Part shown: positions 55,628 to 63,746 of the stretch, piece by piece
Layout: each line of letters opens with the position of its first letter
How positions within the stretch are numbered: position 1 is the first letter of the stretch
Assembly: GCF_002104765.1 (NCBI RefSeq)
Contig: NZ_NCXM01000022.1
Span: 45,740-109,739 of the forward strand
Direction of reading: 5' to 3'
DNA: 64,000 nucleotides
Source: Mycolicibacterium vulneris
GTDB taxonomy: Bacteria; Actinomycetota; Actinomycetes; Mycobacteriales; Mycobacteriaceae
Position numbers and translations under genes: made by a program
The notes under the pieces: generated by a model
The model's database searches: none
Seen by the model: only the letters and a program-made list of their open reading frames with translations
What the model was told of the DNA's origin: nothing

Positions 55628-56041
55628 TCAGGTCTCAGCGCACCGTGGGCAGGTTCCGTAGAAGTCGATCTCGTGGGCGAGGTCGGTGTAGCGGTGCTGC
55701 TGAGCGAGTTGGTTTGTAAAGTCTTCAATTTCGCCCGCAGTGAACGCGATCGCGCGCCCGCACTGTCGGCACAGTAGATAGTGGCGGTGCTCGGGTGTGG
55801 TGCGCAGCCGATAAAGCATCTCACCATCTTCGGCACGCTGGGTTTCGGTGATTTTCATGTCGGCAAACGCGTGAAGGATCCGGTACACGGTCACCAGCCC
55901 GATCCGGACCCCGTAGCGTTGACGGAGATCGAGATGGAGTTGTTGGGCACCACGGAAGCGGTCGCTGCGACGCAGCAAGCCGAGCACTGCTCGTTGCTGG
56001 GCCGTCATTCGGATCTGGCGTAGCACCTGCGGCGCGGGCAT
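55628..56041 (-). CDS. Fur-family regulator, Zur-like
   Basis: A 137-residue Fur-family repressor. Winged helix with GLVTVYRILHAFADMK (about 48), then HRHYLLCRQCGRA (sensory His and the first CxxC) and GTCPRCAET at the C-terminus (second CxxC, structural zinc). Similar in layout to FurB/Zur of M. tuberculosis but divergent. It is the fifth gene of the zinc ABC operon, 22 bp after the second permease, so it likely represses its own operon through the box at 59731-59751. It could be a Zur paralogue next to the usual genomic Zur. Confidence 0.87.
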   Translation of the reverse strand: MPAPQVLRQIRMTAQQRAVLGLLRRSDRFRGAQQLHLDLRQRYGVRIGLVTVYRILHAFADMKITETQRAEDGEMLYRLRTTPEHRHYLLCRQCGRAIAFTAGEIEDFTNQLAQQHRYTDLAHEIDFYGTCPRCAET

Positions 56042-56063
56042 TGCGCTCCTCAGCTTTCCTGCT

Positions 56064-56954
56064 TTACGGCGGCGTCGATGCGAGCCGCGGCTGGCGGCCT
56101 CGGGCGCTTAGCACGGCGGCGATCAGGTAGATCGTGGCGGCGGTGCTCATGATGGTGAAGGTGGCTGGCGCCGCCGGAACGGCGTAGGCGACGGTGACGC
56201 CAATCCAGATCGCCGCGGTGGCCAAGACCGCCGACAGCCAGAATCCGTGCCAGGGGCGGGTCGTCAGTCGCGCGGCGGCGGCGGCCGGCGCGGCGAGCAG
56301 GCCGAGCACGACGAGCGCGCCGATGATCTGGGTGGCCTCGGCGACGGTAACCCCGACGATGACCAGGAAAAGCGTACTCAGCCACCGGGTCGGCACGCCT
56401 GCGGCCTGGGCGACAACCGGGTCGATGGTGGCGAACAGCAGCGGTCGGGCGATCGCGATCAGCACGACGCCCACGCCGGCGGCGACCGTGATCGCCAAGG
56501 TCCTGGCCTGATCGCTGATCCCGAAGATGCTGCCGAACAACACATTGACGTTGGCTGTGCCGTTGTTGCCGCTGCCGTGGGTGGTGTAGTAGGTCAAGAA
56601 CAGCGCGCCCAACCCGAGCATCCAGGAGAAAAACGAGCCGATCGCGACGTCGTCGGCCCCGCGACGGCTGATCACGCCCAGCGCGACTCCGGCAATGATG
56701 GTGGCGGCGTACAACCCGACGCGGGGGTCCAGCCCGGCCACCAGCGCCGCCATGGCGCCGGTGTAGGCGATGTGTCCTTGCGCGTCGGCGGCGAATACCT
56801 GGCCGCGCAACACGAGGAAGTAGCCGACCAGACCGCACACCAGCGCCACCGCGGTCCCGGCTACCAACGCGTGGGTGACGAAGGAGTGGCCCAGCATGTT
56901 CGCGACGCCGGTCAGCGGCCCCGACGCGCTGGCGCGTCCGTCGGTGATCGTCAT
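56064..56954 (-). CDS. znuB: Zinc ABC transporter permease, ZnuB type (second)
   Basis: A 296-residue ABC-3 family permease with about eight helices. Conserved segments: LRGQVFAADAQGHIAYTGA (about 48) and IDPVVAQAAGVPTRW, VGVTVAEATQIIGALVVLGL. The start ATG at 56954 overlaps the stop of the first permease by 4 bp; the longer open frame is a shadow. Two distinct permease genes suggest a heterodimeric channel. Confidence 0.87.
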   Translation of the reverse strand: MTITDGRASASGPLTGVANMLGHSFVTHALVAGTAVALVCGLVGYFLVLRGQVFAADAQGHIAYTGAMAALVAGLDPRVGLYAATIIAGVALGVISRRGADDVAIGSFFSWMLGLGALFLTYYTTHGSGNNGTANVNVLFGSIFGISDQARTLAITVAAGVGVVLIAIARPLLFATIDPVVAQAAGVPTRWLSTLFLVIVGVTVAEATQIIGALVVLGLLAAPAAAAARLTTRPWHGFWLSAVLATAAIWIGVTVAYAVPAAPATFTIMSTAATIYLIAAVLSARGRQPRLASTPP

Positions 56955-57868
56955 GCCGCCACCGCGGGGCGAGCCGGGGAGTGCCGTCGGTCGATCCGCC
57001 GCAGGGTCCGCTCGACGCTCGCCCGGTAGCCGGCGGCCACCAGATAGGCGCCGAACGCGAAGCTGCTCACCCAGAACCCGATCGGATACGGCGAATAAAA
57101 CGCGCAGCCGATGCCCACCCAGGTCACCGCGACCGCGATAAGGACCGAGATCGCAATGCCCATCGCGGGACGGGCGGTGAAGTGGAAGGCGGCCGCGGGC
57201 GGGGCCACCAGCAGCGCGAACACCAACAGGCTGCCGGTGATCTGGCTGGCACCGGCCGCGGCGACGCCCAGCACCACCAGGAACACACCGGCGACGAGCC
57301 GGACCGGGACGCCGTTGACGCCGGCCGCAACGGGATCGATCGAGGCCCACAGCAGTGGCCGCCCGATCGCGGCCAGCACGATCAGGCACACCAATGCGGC
57401 GATGAGCAGCACGTCAAGCTGCTGGGAGCTGACCCCGGCGATGGTGCCGAACAGCAGGCTGGTCAACCCGGACAGGAATCCGTGGTAAAGGCTGACGAAC
57501 AGGAACCCCGTCGCCAGAGCGAGGGCTTGAATCGTGCCGATGCCGGCGGACTCCTCACTGAAGCCGCCGAGTCCGCCCGCCTGGGTCGGCGCCGGCAGCA
57601 GGGCGATCACCGCAGCGGCGCCGATGCATGCTGCGAAGTAGCCGTAGCCGGTGGCCACGCCGAGCCAGGCCGCGGCGGCGGCGCCGGGGAAACCGACGAC
57701 GGCCAGGGTGTGCCCGGCGAAGCTTTCCTTGCGCAAAACCATGACCCAGCCGACAACACCGGCGAGAACGGCGACGACGGTTCCGGCGCGCAGCGCGGTG
57801 ACCATGAAGGGGTAGGCCCACATTTGCTGCACATCGGTGATCAGATTCCAGGTCAGCTGCGGATTCAT
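56951..57868 (-). CDS. znuB: Zinc ABC transporter permease, ZnuB type (first)
   Basis: A 305-residue ABC-3 permease with VLRKESFAGHTLAVVGFPGA near residue 45 and IDPVAAGVNGVPVRLVAGVF (about 178), VAAAGASQITGSLLVFALLV. Its start overlaps the ATPase stop by 4 bp. Only moderately similar to its neighbour, so the pair is an old duplication rather than a recent copy. Confidence 0.87.
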   Translation of the reverse strand: MNPQLTWNLITDVQQMWAYPFMVTALRAGTVVAVLAGVVGWVMVLRKESFAGHTLAVVGFPGAAAAAWLGVATGYGYFAACIGAAAVIALLPAPTQAGGLGGFSEESAGIGTIQALALATGFLFVSLYHGFLSGLTSLLFGTIAGVSSQQLDVLLIAALVCLIVLAAIGRPLLWASIDPVAAGVNGVPVRLVAGVFLVVLGVAAAGASQITGSLLVFALLVAPPAAAFHFTARPAMGIAISVLIAVAVTWVGIGCAFYSPYPIGFWVSSFAFGAYLVAAGYRASVERTLRRIDRRHSPARPAVAA

Positions 57869-58749
57869 TCGGGCGCTCCAGCGGTGTGCGCGGGAGGAAC
57901 GTCGGGCTGGCCGACGACGAACAGGCGCCCGGCTCGGTCGTGGAGCACTTCAATCGGGATGCCGTAGAGCGCGCTGAGCTGATCGGCGGTGATCACCTCC
58001 TCCGGCGTTCCGATCACGGCGGACCCACGGGCGACGTAAATGACACGATCCAGGTAGGGCAGGATCGGGTTCACGTCGTGGGCCACCATGATCACCGCGA
58101 CGCGCTCCCGGCGGCAGATGTCGCGCACCAGGGCACTGATCCCCGCCTGGCTGGGGACGTCGAGGCTGTCGAGCGGTTCGTCGAGCAACAGCAGCTCCGG
58201 CCGGCGAATCAGGGCCTGCGCGACCAGCAGCCGCTGCTGTTCACCACCGGAACAGCTACCGATGGGGCGCCGGGCATAGTCGGCGGCGCCGACCACCTCG
58301 ATCACCTGCTCGAGCCGTCGTCGCCGTTCCGCGAACCGCCGCGGGGCCAGCAACCGGATCAGCCCAGGTATGGGCGTTCCCCAGCGGGCGCCGTCCAAGC
58401 CCAGCGACACCACGTCGATCCCGCGGATGCGCACGCTGGCGTCGAACGCGCGCCGTTGCGGCAGATACCCGACCCGGTTGTTGCGCTGGCCGGGGCGCGC
58501 GCCGAGCACCTCAACCACGCCGTGCGACGGTGTGAGCCCCAGCAGCACCTTGAGTAGCGTCGACTTTCCGCAGCCGTTAGGTCCGAGCACCGCGACGAAT
58601 TCCCCGGCGGCGACGTCGAGGGACACATCCGACCACACGGTCGTCCCGCCGACCACGGCCGAGGCGCCACGCATCCGCACCGCGACCTCGTCGGCAACCG
58701 GCGCCGCGGCGGCCTGCTCGCTGGCGTGGTTGGGGACCGTGCTCGTCAT
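57865..58749 (-). CDS. znuC: Zinc ABC transporter ATPase, ZnuC type
   Basis: A 294-residue ATPase: Walker A GPNGCGKST (about 56), Q-loop YLPQRRAF, signature CSGGEQQRLLVAQAL, Walker B LLLLDEPLDSLD, H-loop VAHDVNPIL. It lacks a long C-terminal domain. The start lies immediately before the znuA stop, and its end overlaps the first permease by 4 bp. Energises metal import with ZnuA and the two permeases. Confidence 0.9.
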   Translation of the reverse strand: MTSTVPNHASEQAAAAPVADEVAVRMRGASAVVGGTTVWSDVSLDVAAGEFVAVLGPNGCGKSTLLKVLLGLTPSHGVVEVLGARPGQRNNRVGYLPQRRAFDASVRIRGIDVVSLGLDGARWGTPIPGLIRLLAPRRFAERRRRLEQVIEVVGAADYARRPIGSCSGGEQQRLLVAQALIRRPELLLLDEPLDSLDVPSQAGISALVRDICRRERVAVIMVAHDVNPILPYLDRVIYVARGSAVIGTPEEVITADQLSALYGIPIEVLHDRAGRLFVVGQPDVPPAHTAGAPE

Positions 58750-59709
58750 CTACTTTCCTGTCGCGGTGTGCAGGGCATCGGCCAGGCCCGACAACTGTGT
58801 GCATTGCCAATCTTGAAACGAAACGTTCGCCGGCGACAGTGTCTCGGTCACGGAAGTGACCGGAATGCCCTGTTTCTTGGCCGCGTCGACCTGGGCCTGC
58901 ACATCGGGGTCGTTGTTTTGGGTGTTGAACACGTACACCTTGATCGCCTTCGTGGCGATCTGCCGATCGATGGTCGCCTTGTCCGCCGGCGATGGATCGC
59001 TGCCTTCGCTGATCGCCTTGAGGAATTGCGGTGGCGTGATCAGGTTCAGCCCCAACGCATCCGAGAGCGGGGAGAAGATCGATTCACTCGCAGCGACTGG
59101 CGTCCCGGCGTACTTGGCTTTGATACTGGCGATCAACCCGTGGTAGTTGGACAGGACCTGGTTGAGGAACTGCTGGTTCTCCTGATCGAAATATCCCGAG
59201 TCGTTCGGGTCCGCGTTCTTGTACGCGGCGGTGATCGCGTTGGCCACCTTGGTGACCGAGTCAGGTGAATACCACTGGTGCGGGTTGCCGCCCTGGGCAA
59301 CCCCGACGCTGTCGCCGACATTGACCACCGTGCGCTGCGGATTCGGGTCGGGCGCAAGCATTTTGTCGGCCCAGGTGTCGTAGCCGATCCCGTTTTCGAC
59401 CACGACCTTCGCGTCGGCAACCATGCGGGCATCGGCTGTCGATGGCTCATAGCTGTGCGGGTCGGTATCGGGGTTGGTGATGATGCTGGTCACGCGCACT
59501 CGGTCACCGCCGAGCTGTGAGGCGATGCTGCCCCACGCGTTGATCGTCGCGACCGCCGCGAGTTTGGGCCCGGCCCCCGTGCTGCTGGTGCCACTAGGCC
59601 CGGATTGCGGTGCGTTGGTGCTGCTACACGCAACCGCGCCCAGCAATACCGCGGCCGCGGCCACCACTGCCCATACGCCCGCGCTGCGCCGACCGGGTCG
59701 ATTTTTCAT
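58750..59709 (-). CDS. znuA: Zinc-binding lipoprotein, ZnuA type
   Basis: A 319-residue cluster A-I metal-binding protein. Lipobox LGAVAC near residue 28 after a basic N-terminus, then metal-ligand segments DPHSYEPSTADARM (about 83), GNPHQWYSPDSV (about 140) and ESIFSPLSDALG (about 207). No His-rich loop is present. ATG 59709 with GGGAAGAGG upstream was chosen; ATG 59727 is possible. Heads a five-gene operon (znuA, znuC, two permeases, Fur) behind a Zur-like box. Confidence 0.9.
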   Translation of the reverse strand: MKNRPGRRSAGVWAVVAAAAVLLGAVACSSTNAPQSGPSGTSSTGAGPKLAAVATINAWGSIASQLGGDRVRVTSIITNPDTDPHSYEPSTADARMVADAKVVVENGIGYDTWADKMLAPDPNPQRTVVNVGDSVGVAQGGNPHQWYSPDSVTKVANAITAAYKNADPNDSGYFDQENQQFLNQVLSNYHGLIASIKAKYAGTPVAASESIFSPLSDALGLNLITPPQFLKAISEGSDPSPADKATIDRQIATKAIKVYVFNTQNNDPDVQAQVDAAKKQGIPVTSVTETLSPANVSFQDWQCTQLSGLADALHTATGK

Positions 59710-59730
59710 CAGACCTCTTCCCAGCATCCT

Positions 59731-59751
59731 TATTGACAATGGTTTTCATTA
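59731..59751 (-). promoter_or_regulatory. Zur-like box upstream of znuA
   Basis: A 21-bp imperfect palindrome; minus-strand core TGAAAACCATTGTCA matches the actinobacterial Zur core TGAAAATCATTTTCA at 12 or so of 15 positions. It lies 22 bp before the znuA start. Confidence 0.72.
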
Positions 59752-59806
59752 GCGGCTGTTGCGAAATGGTAGCACGCGTCTGCGCGGTTCGCACCCAACG
59801 GCCCGG

Positions 59807-59856
59807 AGCGCCCCCTAGCAGGTCAGCACCACAGGCTTACGTGCATGAGGGGCGCT
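59807..59856. other. Inverted repeat in the gap between DUF732 gene and znuA
   Basis: AGCGCCCC (59807-59814) and GGGGCGCT (59849-59856) are a perfect 8-bp inverted repeat with a 34-base loop. The 194-bp gap (59752-59945) holds no gene. It may be a terminator for the PE-PPE-DUF732 transcript or part of znuA upstream control. Confidence 0.4.
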
Positions 59857-59945
59857 ACGCGGCGCGTGGGCATGGAGGGTGTGAGCGTGCAAGGTAGGGA
59901 CACGTAGATGCCTCCGCAAGGGGAAATCGCAGCCTGACGCTCGTG

Positions 59946-60284
59946 CTAACTGCCACCACCGCCAGTAGCGGTCCCGCCGCTGTCCGTCGACAATCGTTCA
60001 GGGCAGTACACGCTGGCGGCGGCTTGGGCGAACTTGGCGGCGCTGACCATGGTGAATCCGGGGTTGAGATCTCGGATATCCCTGACGATGTCGAGCTGTG
60101 AGGTCCCCGAGTTGGCCAAGTCGCACACCTTTTGGCCCGCTGTTATGGCGCGGTCCGGGTTCTGATAGCTAATGCCTGCCTTAGTGAGCGCGGCGAGGAA
60201 GGCATCGTCATCGGAGTCGGCGTGTGCTGGCATGGCCATGCCGATCGAGGCGACGGTGCTCGCCAGAAACGGTAGGACTCTCAT
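59946..60284 (-). CDS. Secreted DUF732 protein
   Basis: A 112-residue protein with signal peptide (MRVLPFLASTVASIGMAMPA, cleavage after AHA) and a DUF732 domain: DDDAFLAALTKAGISYQNPD, two Cys (KVCDLA and VYCPER) that probably pair, and a Gly/Ser tail. DUF732 proteins are small secreted mycobacterial proteins of unknown function. It follows the second PPE gene by 6 bp, so it is almost surely co-transcribed with PE-PPE-PPE. Confidence 0.85.
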   Translation of the reverse strand: MRVLPFLASTVASIGMAMPAHADSDDDAFLAALTKAGISYQNPDRAITAGQKVCDLANSGTSQLDIVRDIRDLNPGFTMVSAAKFAQAAASVYCPERLSTDSGGTATGGGGS

Positions 60285-60290
60285 CTGTCG

Positions 60291-61502
60291 TTACCCGGCG
60301 GCGGGCGGGCGCCCGATGACGCGGGGGCGGAACCCATAGATCGGATCAGCGAACTCATCCTCATGCGGACCGGGCATCCCCGCCAAGGGCAGCCCGGGCA
60401 TACCCACTGCCCCAGCCTCTTCCATCACCATCGGGGTGGCGGCGCCAAAGCTGCGGTAGGCCCCAGCCCCGACCTGAGTCGTCGCCGCGACGGTGTTGAC
60501 CGTTGCCCCGCTGTCAGCCCAGGCCTGCGGGACCGATAACGCCCCAACCAGGCTCGCCTGTCCCACCCCCGCTGTTGCCGCCGCACCGGGCACGCTCACT
60601 GCCGATGCCAGCGACCCGGCATTACCAAGACCGGCGGCCAGATCCTCCAGACCCGACGTGGTAGCGCCTACTGCGCTCAGGGAGTTGACCGTCATCATCG
60701 AATCGACGAATGTTGTCGGGTTCAAAATTCCGTTGGTGGTGAAGCCGTTGGAAATGTTGGAGACCGAGGCGTTGTTGAGGAAGGCCCCGATCAGATTCTC
60801 GTTTGAATTGCTCAGAAAGTTCATGGCGCCGGCGAGCCCGGTGGTGGACGTGTCCGAGTTGGGCGCAAGGCCAAGCCAGTCCCAGATACTGGTCGCCTGA
60901 GTCGCGGCCGGGGCGGCCACGGCGTTGTTGGTGGCGCCGAGAACCGCGTTGCTCTGCAGGGCCGTTGCGCCGGGGGTGGTGTCGGACTGCGGTGCGCTGA
61001 ACGGTGTCATTTCGCTCGCTGCGCGCGAGGCGGCGGTGTAGCCGGTCATCGCCGAGGCATCTTGAGCCCACATCTCGCCGTATTGGGCCTCGGTGGCCGC
61101 GATCGCCGCGGTATTCTGGCCGAAAATGTTGCTGTTTACCAGATTCGTCAGCAGGGTGCGGTTGGCCGCGATCACCGGTGGGGGCACCGTCGCGGCGAAC
61201 GCCGCCTCGTAGGCGGCTGCGGCCGCGTTGGCTTGGGTGCCGGCCAGCTCGGCCTGGGCGGCGGTGGTATCCAGCCACTCGATATATGGTGCGACCGCCG
61301 CCGCCATCTTCTGCGAAGCCGGGCCAAGCCAGCCCTCGCCGACAAGTGACTTGATAACTGCGTCGTAATTGGTTGCCGTGGCACGCAATTCACCAGCCGT
61401 GGCGTTCCATGCGGCCGCGGCAGCCAGCATTGATCCCGATCCAGGACCGGCATACATCCTGGCGGAGTTGACTTCTGGCGTTAATGCCCCAAAGTCCAAC
61501 AT
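60291..61502 (-). CDS. PPE family protein (SVP subgroup), second copy
   Basis: A 403-residue PPE protein. N-terminal PPE domain (MLDFGALTPEVNSARMYAGP, 1-180, with the WxG-type turn GWLGPAS), a Gly/Asn/Ser-rich middle, then the SVP motif GALSVPQAW near 327 and a C-terminal end YGFRPRVIGRPPAAG. 21 bp downstream of a paralogous PPE and in the same transcript as PE. Export by an ESX system is expected. Confidence 0.9.
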   Translation of the reverse strand: MLDFGALTPEVNSARMYAGPGSGSMLAAAAAWNATAGELRATATNYDAVIKSLVGEGWLGPASQKMAAAVAPYIEWLDTTAAQAELAGTQANAAAAAYEAAFAATVPPPVIAANRTLLTNLVNSNIFGQNTAAIAATEAQYGEMWAQDASAMTGYTAASRAASEMTPFSAPQSDTTPGATALQSNAVLGATNNAVAAPAATQATSIWDWLGLAPNSDTSTTGLAGAMNFLSNSNENLIGAFLNNASVSNISNGFTTNGILNPTTFVDSMMTVNSLSAVGATTSGLEDLAAGLGNAGSLASAVSVPGAAATAGVGQASLVGALSVPQAWADSGATVNTVAATTQVGAGAYRSFGAATPMVMEEAGAVGMPGLPLAGMPGPHEDEFADPIYGFRPRVIGRPPAAG

Positions 61503-61523
61503 GACATGGTCTCCTGAAGTCTC

Positions 61524-62726
61524 TTATCCGGCGGCCGGTGGACGCGGCATGACGACGGGGCGAAAGCCGTAACGTGGAATGGCGCGACGTAGCCGCCTGC
61601 CCGTACCGCCCATCGGCCCCGCAACACCTCCCGGCCCGCCCGCCGCCGGCGCCCCGGATGTCCCGATGTCACTAAGACCACCAACCGGCGTCGCCGTTTG
61701 AGCTTGGCTGATCGTGGCTGCGGAGCTCCAACCCTGTGGCACCGACAACGAACCCACCAGATGCGCATTGCCCACCCCAGCAGATGCGCCGGTGAGACCC
61801 GCTGACCCCACCGTGTTGGACGCCAGGCTGCCGGCGGATGCGGTGGCTTCCGCGCCGGCGGTGAAGTCGTCCAGACCCGCGAGTGTCGTGGCGCGCGTCC
61901 CCATGGCGCCCACCGCCGTTGCCAGGATGCTTTGCGGGTTGAACGGGCCGCCGGCAATGGTTCCGTTGAGCACCGAGCCGCTGAGGAAGTTGCTTTGCAG
62001 GAAGCTTCCCAGCGCCGTGTTGTTCGACCCGTCCAGAAGGCCTGTCAAGTAGTCAGTGGCCGATCCGGCCGTGGGGTCGGCAGCAGCGCTAACGTCATTT
62101 GCTGACAAGGTGTTGGCCGACAACAGCGACTGCGTATTCCCAGCCGACGTATTGACTGCCTGGGTGACCGCCTGGTTTTGTCCGGTCACCGCGTCAGGGG
62201 TGGTGTTCGTCCCGGGCGAAGTGAACGGTGTCACTTGTGCCGCAGAATTCGAAGCGGCGGCGTAGCCGTTCATCGCTGCGGCATCCTGGGCCCACATTTC
62301 GGCGTATTGGGCCTCGGTGGCCGCGATCGCTGGGGTGTTTTGACCGAACACGTTGGTGGCTACCAACGTCGCCAGCTGAGTGCGGTTGGCCGCGATGACC
62401 GGCGGTGGCACCGTCATGGCAAACGCGGACTCGTACGCGGCAGCGGCCGCGTTTGCTTGGATGCCGGCCTGCTCGGCCTGGGTGGCGGTGGTGCTCAGCC
62501 ACGCCAGGTAGGGTGCGGCCGCGGCCGACATCGACATCGACGATGGACCCAGCCAGCCCCCGCTGGTCAGCTCCGAAACCACCGAACCGTAACCGGCTGC
62601 CGCCGAACGCATTTCAGCGGCCATCATGGTCCACGCAGCGGCGGCGGCCAGCATCGGCCCCGATCCGGGGCCGGAATACATTCTGGCCGAGTTAATTTCC
62701 GGCGGTAACGCCGCGAAATCTAGCAT
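61524..62726 (-). CDS. PPE family protein (SVP subgroup), first copy
   Basis: A 400-residue PPE protein starting MLDFAALPPEINSARMYSGP, with an AGAGGGACC ribosome-binding site, the PPE domain to about 180, SVP motif GSLSVPQGW near 322 and the same GFRP-RPPAAG ending as its neighbour. Directly follows a PE gene (16 bp), so this is the likely PE-PPE heterodimer partner. The two PPE genes are a tandem duplication with diverged middles. Confidence 0.9.
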   Translation of the reverse strand: MLDFAALPPEINSARMYSGPGSGPMLAAAAAWTMMAAEMRSAAAGYGSVVSELTSGGWLGPSSMSMSAAAAPYLAWLSTTATQAEQAGIQANAAAAAYESAFAMTVPPPVIAANRTQLATLVATNVFGQNTPAIAATEAQYAEMWAQDAAAMNGYAAASNSAAQVTPFTSPGTNTTPDAVTGQNQAVTQAVNTSAGNTQSLLSANTLSANDVSAAADPTAGSATDYLTGLLDGSNNTALGSFLQSNFLSGSVLNGTIAGGPFNPQSILATAVGAMGTRATTLAGLDDFTAGAEATASAGSLASNTVGSAGLTGASAGVGNAHLVGSLSVPQGWSSAATISQAQTATPVGGLSDIGTSGAPAAGGPGGVAGPMGGTGRRLRRAIPRYGFRPVVMPRPPAAG

Positions 62727-62742
62727 TGGTCCCTCTGGTCGC

Positions 62743-63042
62743 TTAGCGGGTCGCGGCTGCGTTGGCTGCCTCGGTGGCCGCGTACGACCCGGCGCTTGTC
62801 TGCAAGGTGGTCACAAACGCCTCGTGGATCGCGGTGGCTTGGGCGCTCACCGCCTGAAACGTCTGGGCGTGGCTTGCGAATTGTGCCGCCGTCAGCGCCG
62901 ACACCTCATCGGCAGCGGCGGGCACCACCCCGGTCATCGGGGCTGCGTTGGCCGCATTCTGGGCGGCCAGCGACGAGCCAATCAACTGCAGGTGGCTCGC
63001 GGAGGCGGCCAGCATTTCCGGCTGCGCAGTGACATAAACCAT
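62743..63042 (-). CDS. PE family protein
   Basis: A 99-residue PE protein with no C-terminal extension: MVYVTAQPEMLAASASHLQL, the helical hairpin, and the YxxxD/E-like export signal near the end (YAATEAANAAATR). Heads the PE-PPE-PPE-DUF732 transcript. Two Zur-like boxes lie 124 and 184 bp upstream. Confidence 0.92.
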   Translation of the reverse strand: MVYVTAQPEMLAASASHLQLIGSSLAAQNAANAAPMTGVVPAAADEVSALTAAQFASHAQTFQAVSAQATAIHEAFVTTLQTSAGSYAATEAANAAATR

Positions 63043-63165
63043 CAGAGTTCTTCTCCCGAAATAAGCCGAGTCCGAGGCAGTGGTCGTGCTGAGGCATGAC
63101 CGCTACGCGGTCGCTGCCCGCTGAGCGGCCACCAGGACCACCGGAGTACGCATTGACTCTTCCGT

Positions 63166-63186
63166 TATTGAAAACCATTATCGTTA
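63166..63186 (-). promoter_or_regulatory. Zur-like box A upstream of the PE-PPE-PPE cluster
   Basis: A 21-bp imperfect palindrome, plus-strand core TTGAAAACCATTATCGTT, sharing TGAAAACCATT with the znuA box. Likely Zur or Fur-paralogue operator. Confidence 0.68.
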
Positions 63187-63225
63187 AGACGGTGCCACCG
63201 TACCGTCTCCGGTGAGGGTTGTCCA

Positions 63226-63246
63226 TAATGATTGTCATTTTCATTA
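63226..63246 (-). promoter_or_regulatory. Zur-like box B upstream of the PE-PPE-PPE cluster
   Basis: A 21-bp palindrome with core AATGATTGTCATTTTCATT; the ends TAATGA/TCATTA are perfectly symmetric. About 60 bp upstream of box A (six helical turns), so two repressor dimers could bind on one DNA face. Confidence 0.7.
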
Positions 63247-63746
63247 AGACCTCGACCGGGCAGAGGCCACGCGTTGGCACACCGCTGGCTCCCACAGCGG
63301 AACTCGACGTCAACACATAGGGGCTCAGCCGTCATGTCCTCCACCGACGCCGGCTACCCCCCTTAGTCGCTGTCACGTGACGTAATGGTGCTTAAGCTTG
63401 CCGGCCGCCCCGATCGACGACGAGAGCTTGGCGAACCGACCCAGGTGCGGCGCCTGAACAAATGACATGAGTTTGAGGCGAATGGCAGATGACATGACGT
63501 GAGACAACACGCATCACAGCAGGCCCCTGGATCGCGATATGACGTCGCAGGCGAGAACCTACAGTTGCCACGAGGATCTGGCGGGCCAAGATCGTCGGGT
63601 AGGGGGCCGGCGAAGTTGCGGGTTTGGTCGACAGCCTTGGTTATCGATTGTCGAGATCTGATGGCAGTCGGATGTACGACGAATCTGTTTGTGCCTGAAC
63701 CTGTGGCCTTCGGTCCGATCCCCGTGATCCGACTGGTGTAACCAGC
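63247..63746. other. Gene-poor 500-bp stretch
   Basis: Upstream of the Zur boxes and downstream of the HNH-type gene. Open frames on both strands lack ribosome-binding sites and protein-like composition. No RNA gene or repeat was recognised. Confidence 0.45.

Noticed and set aside
59752..59945. Possible cobalamin or other riboswitch upstream of the metal-transport genes
   Set aside because: No recognisable B12 box or conserved aptamer core; only a simple inverted repeat is visible.
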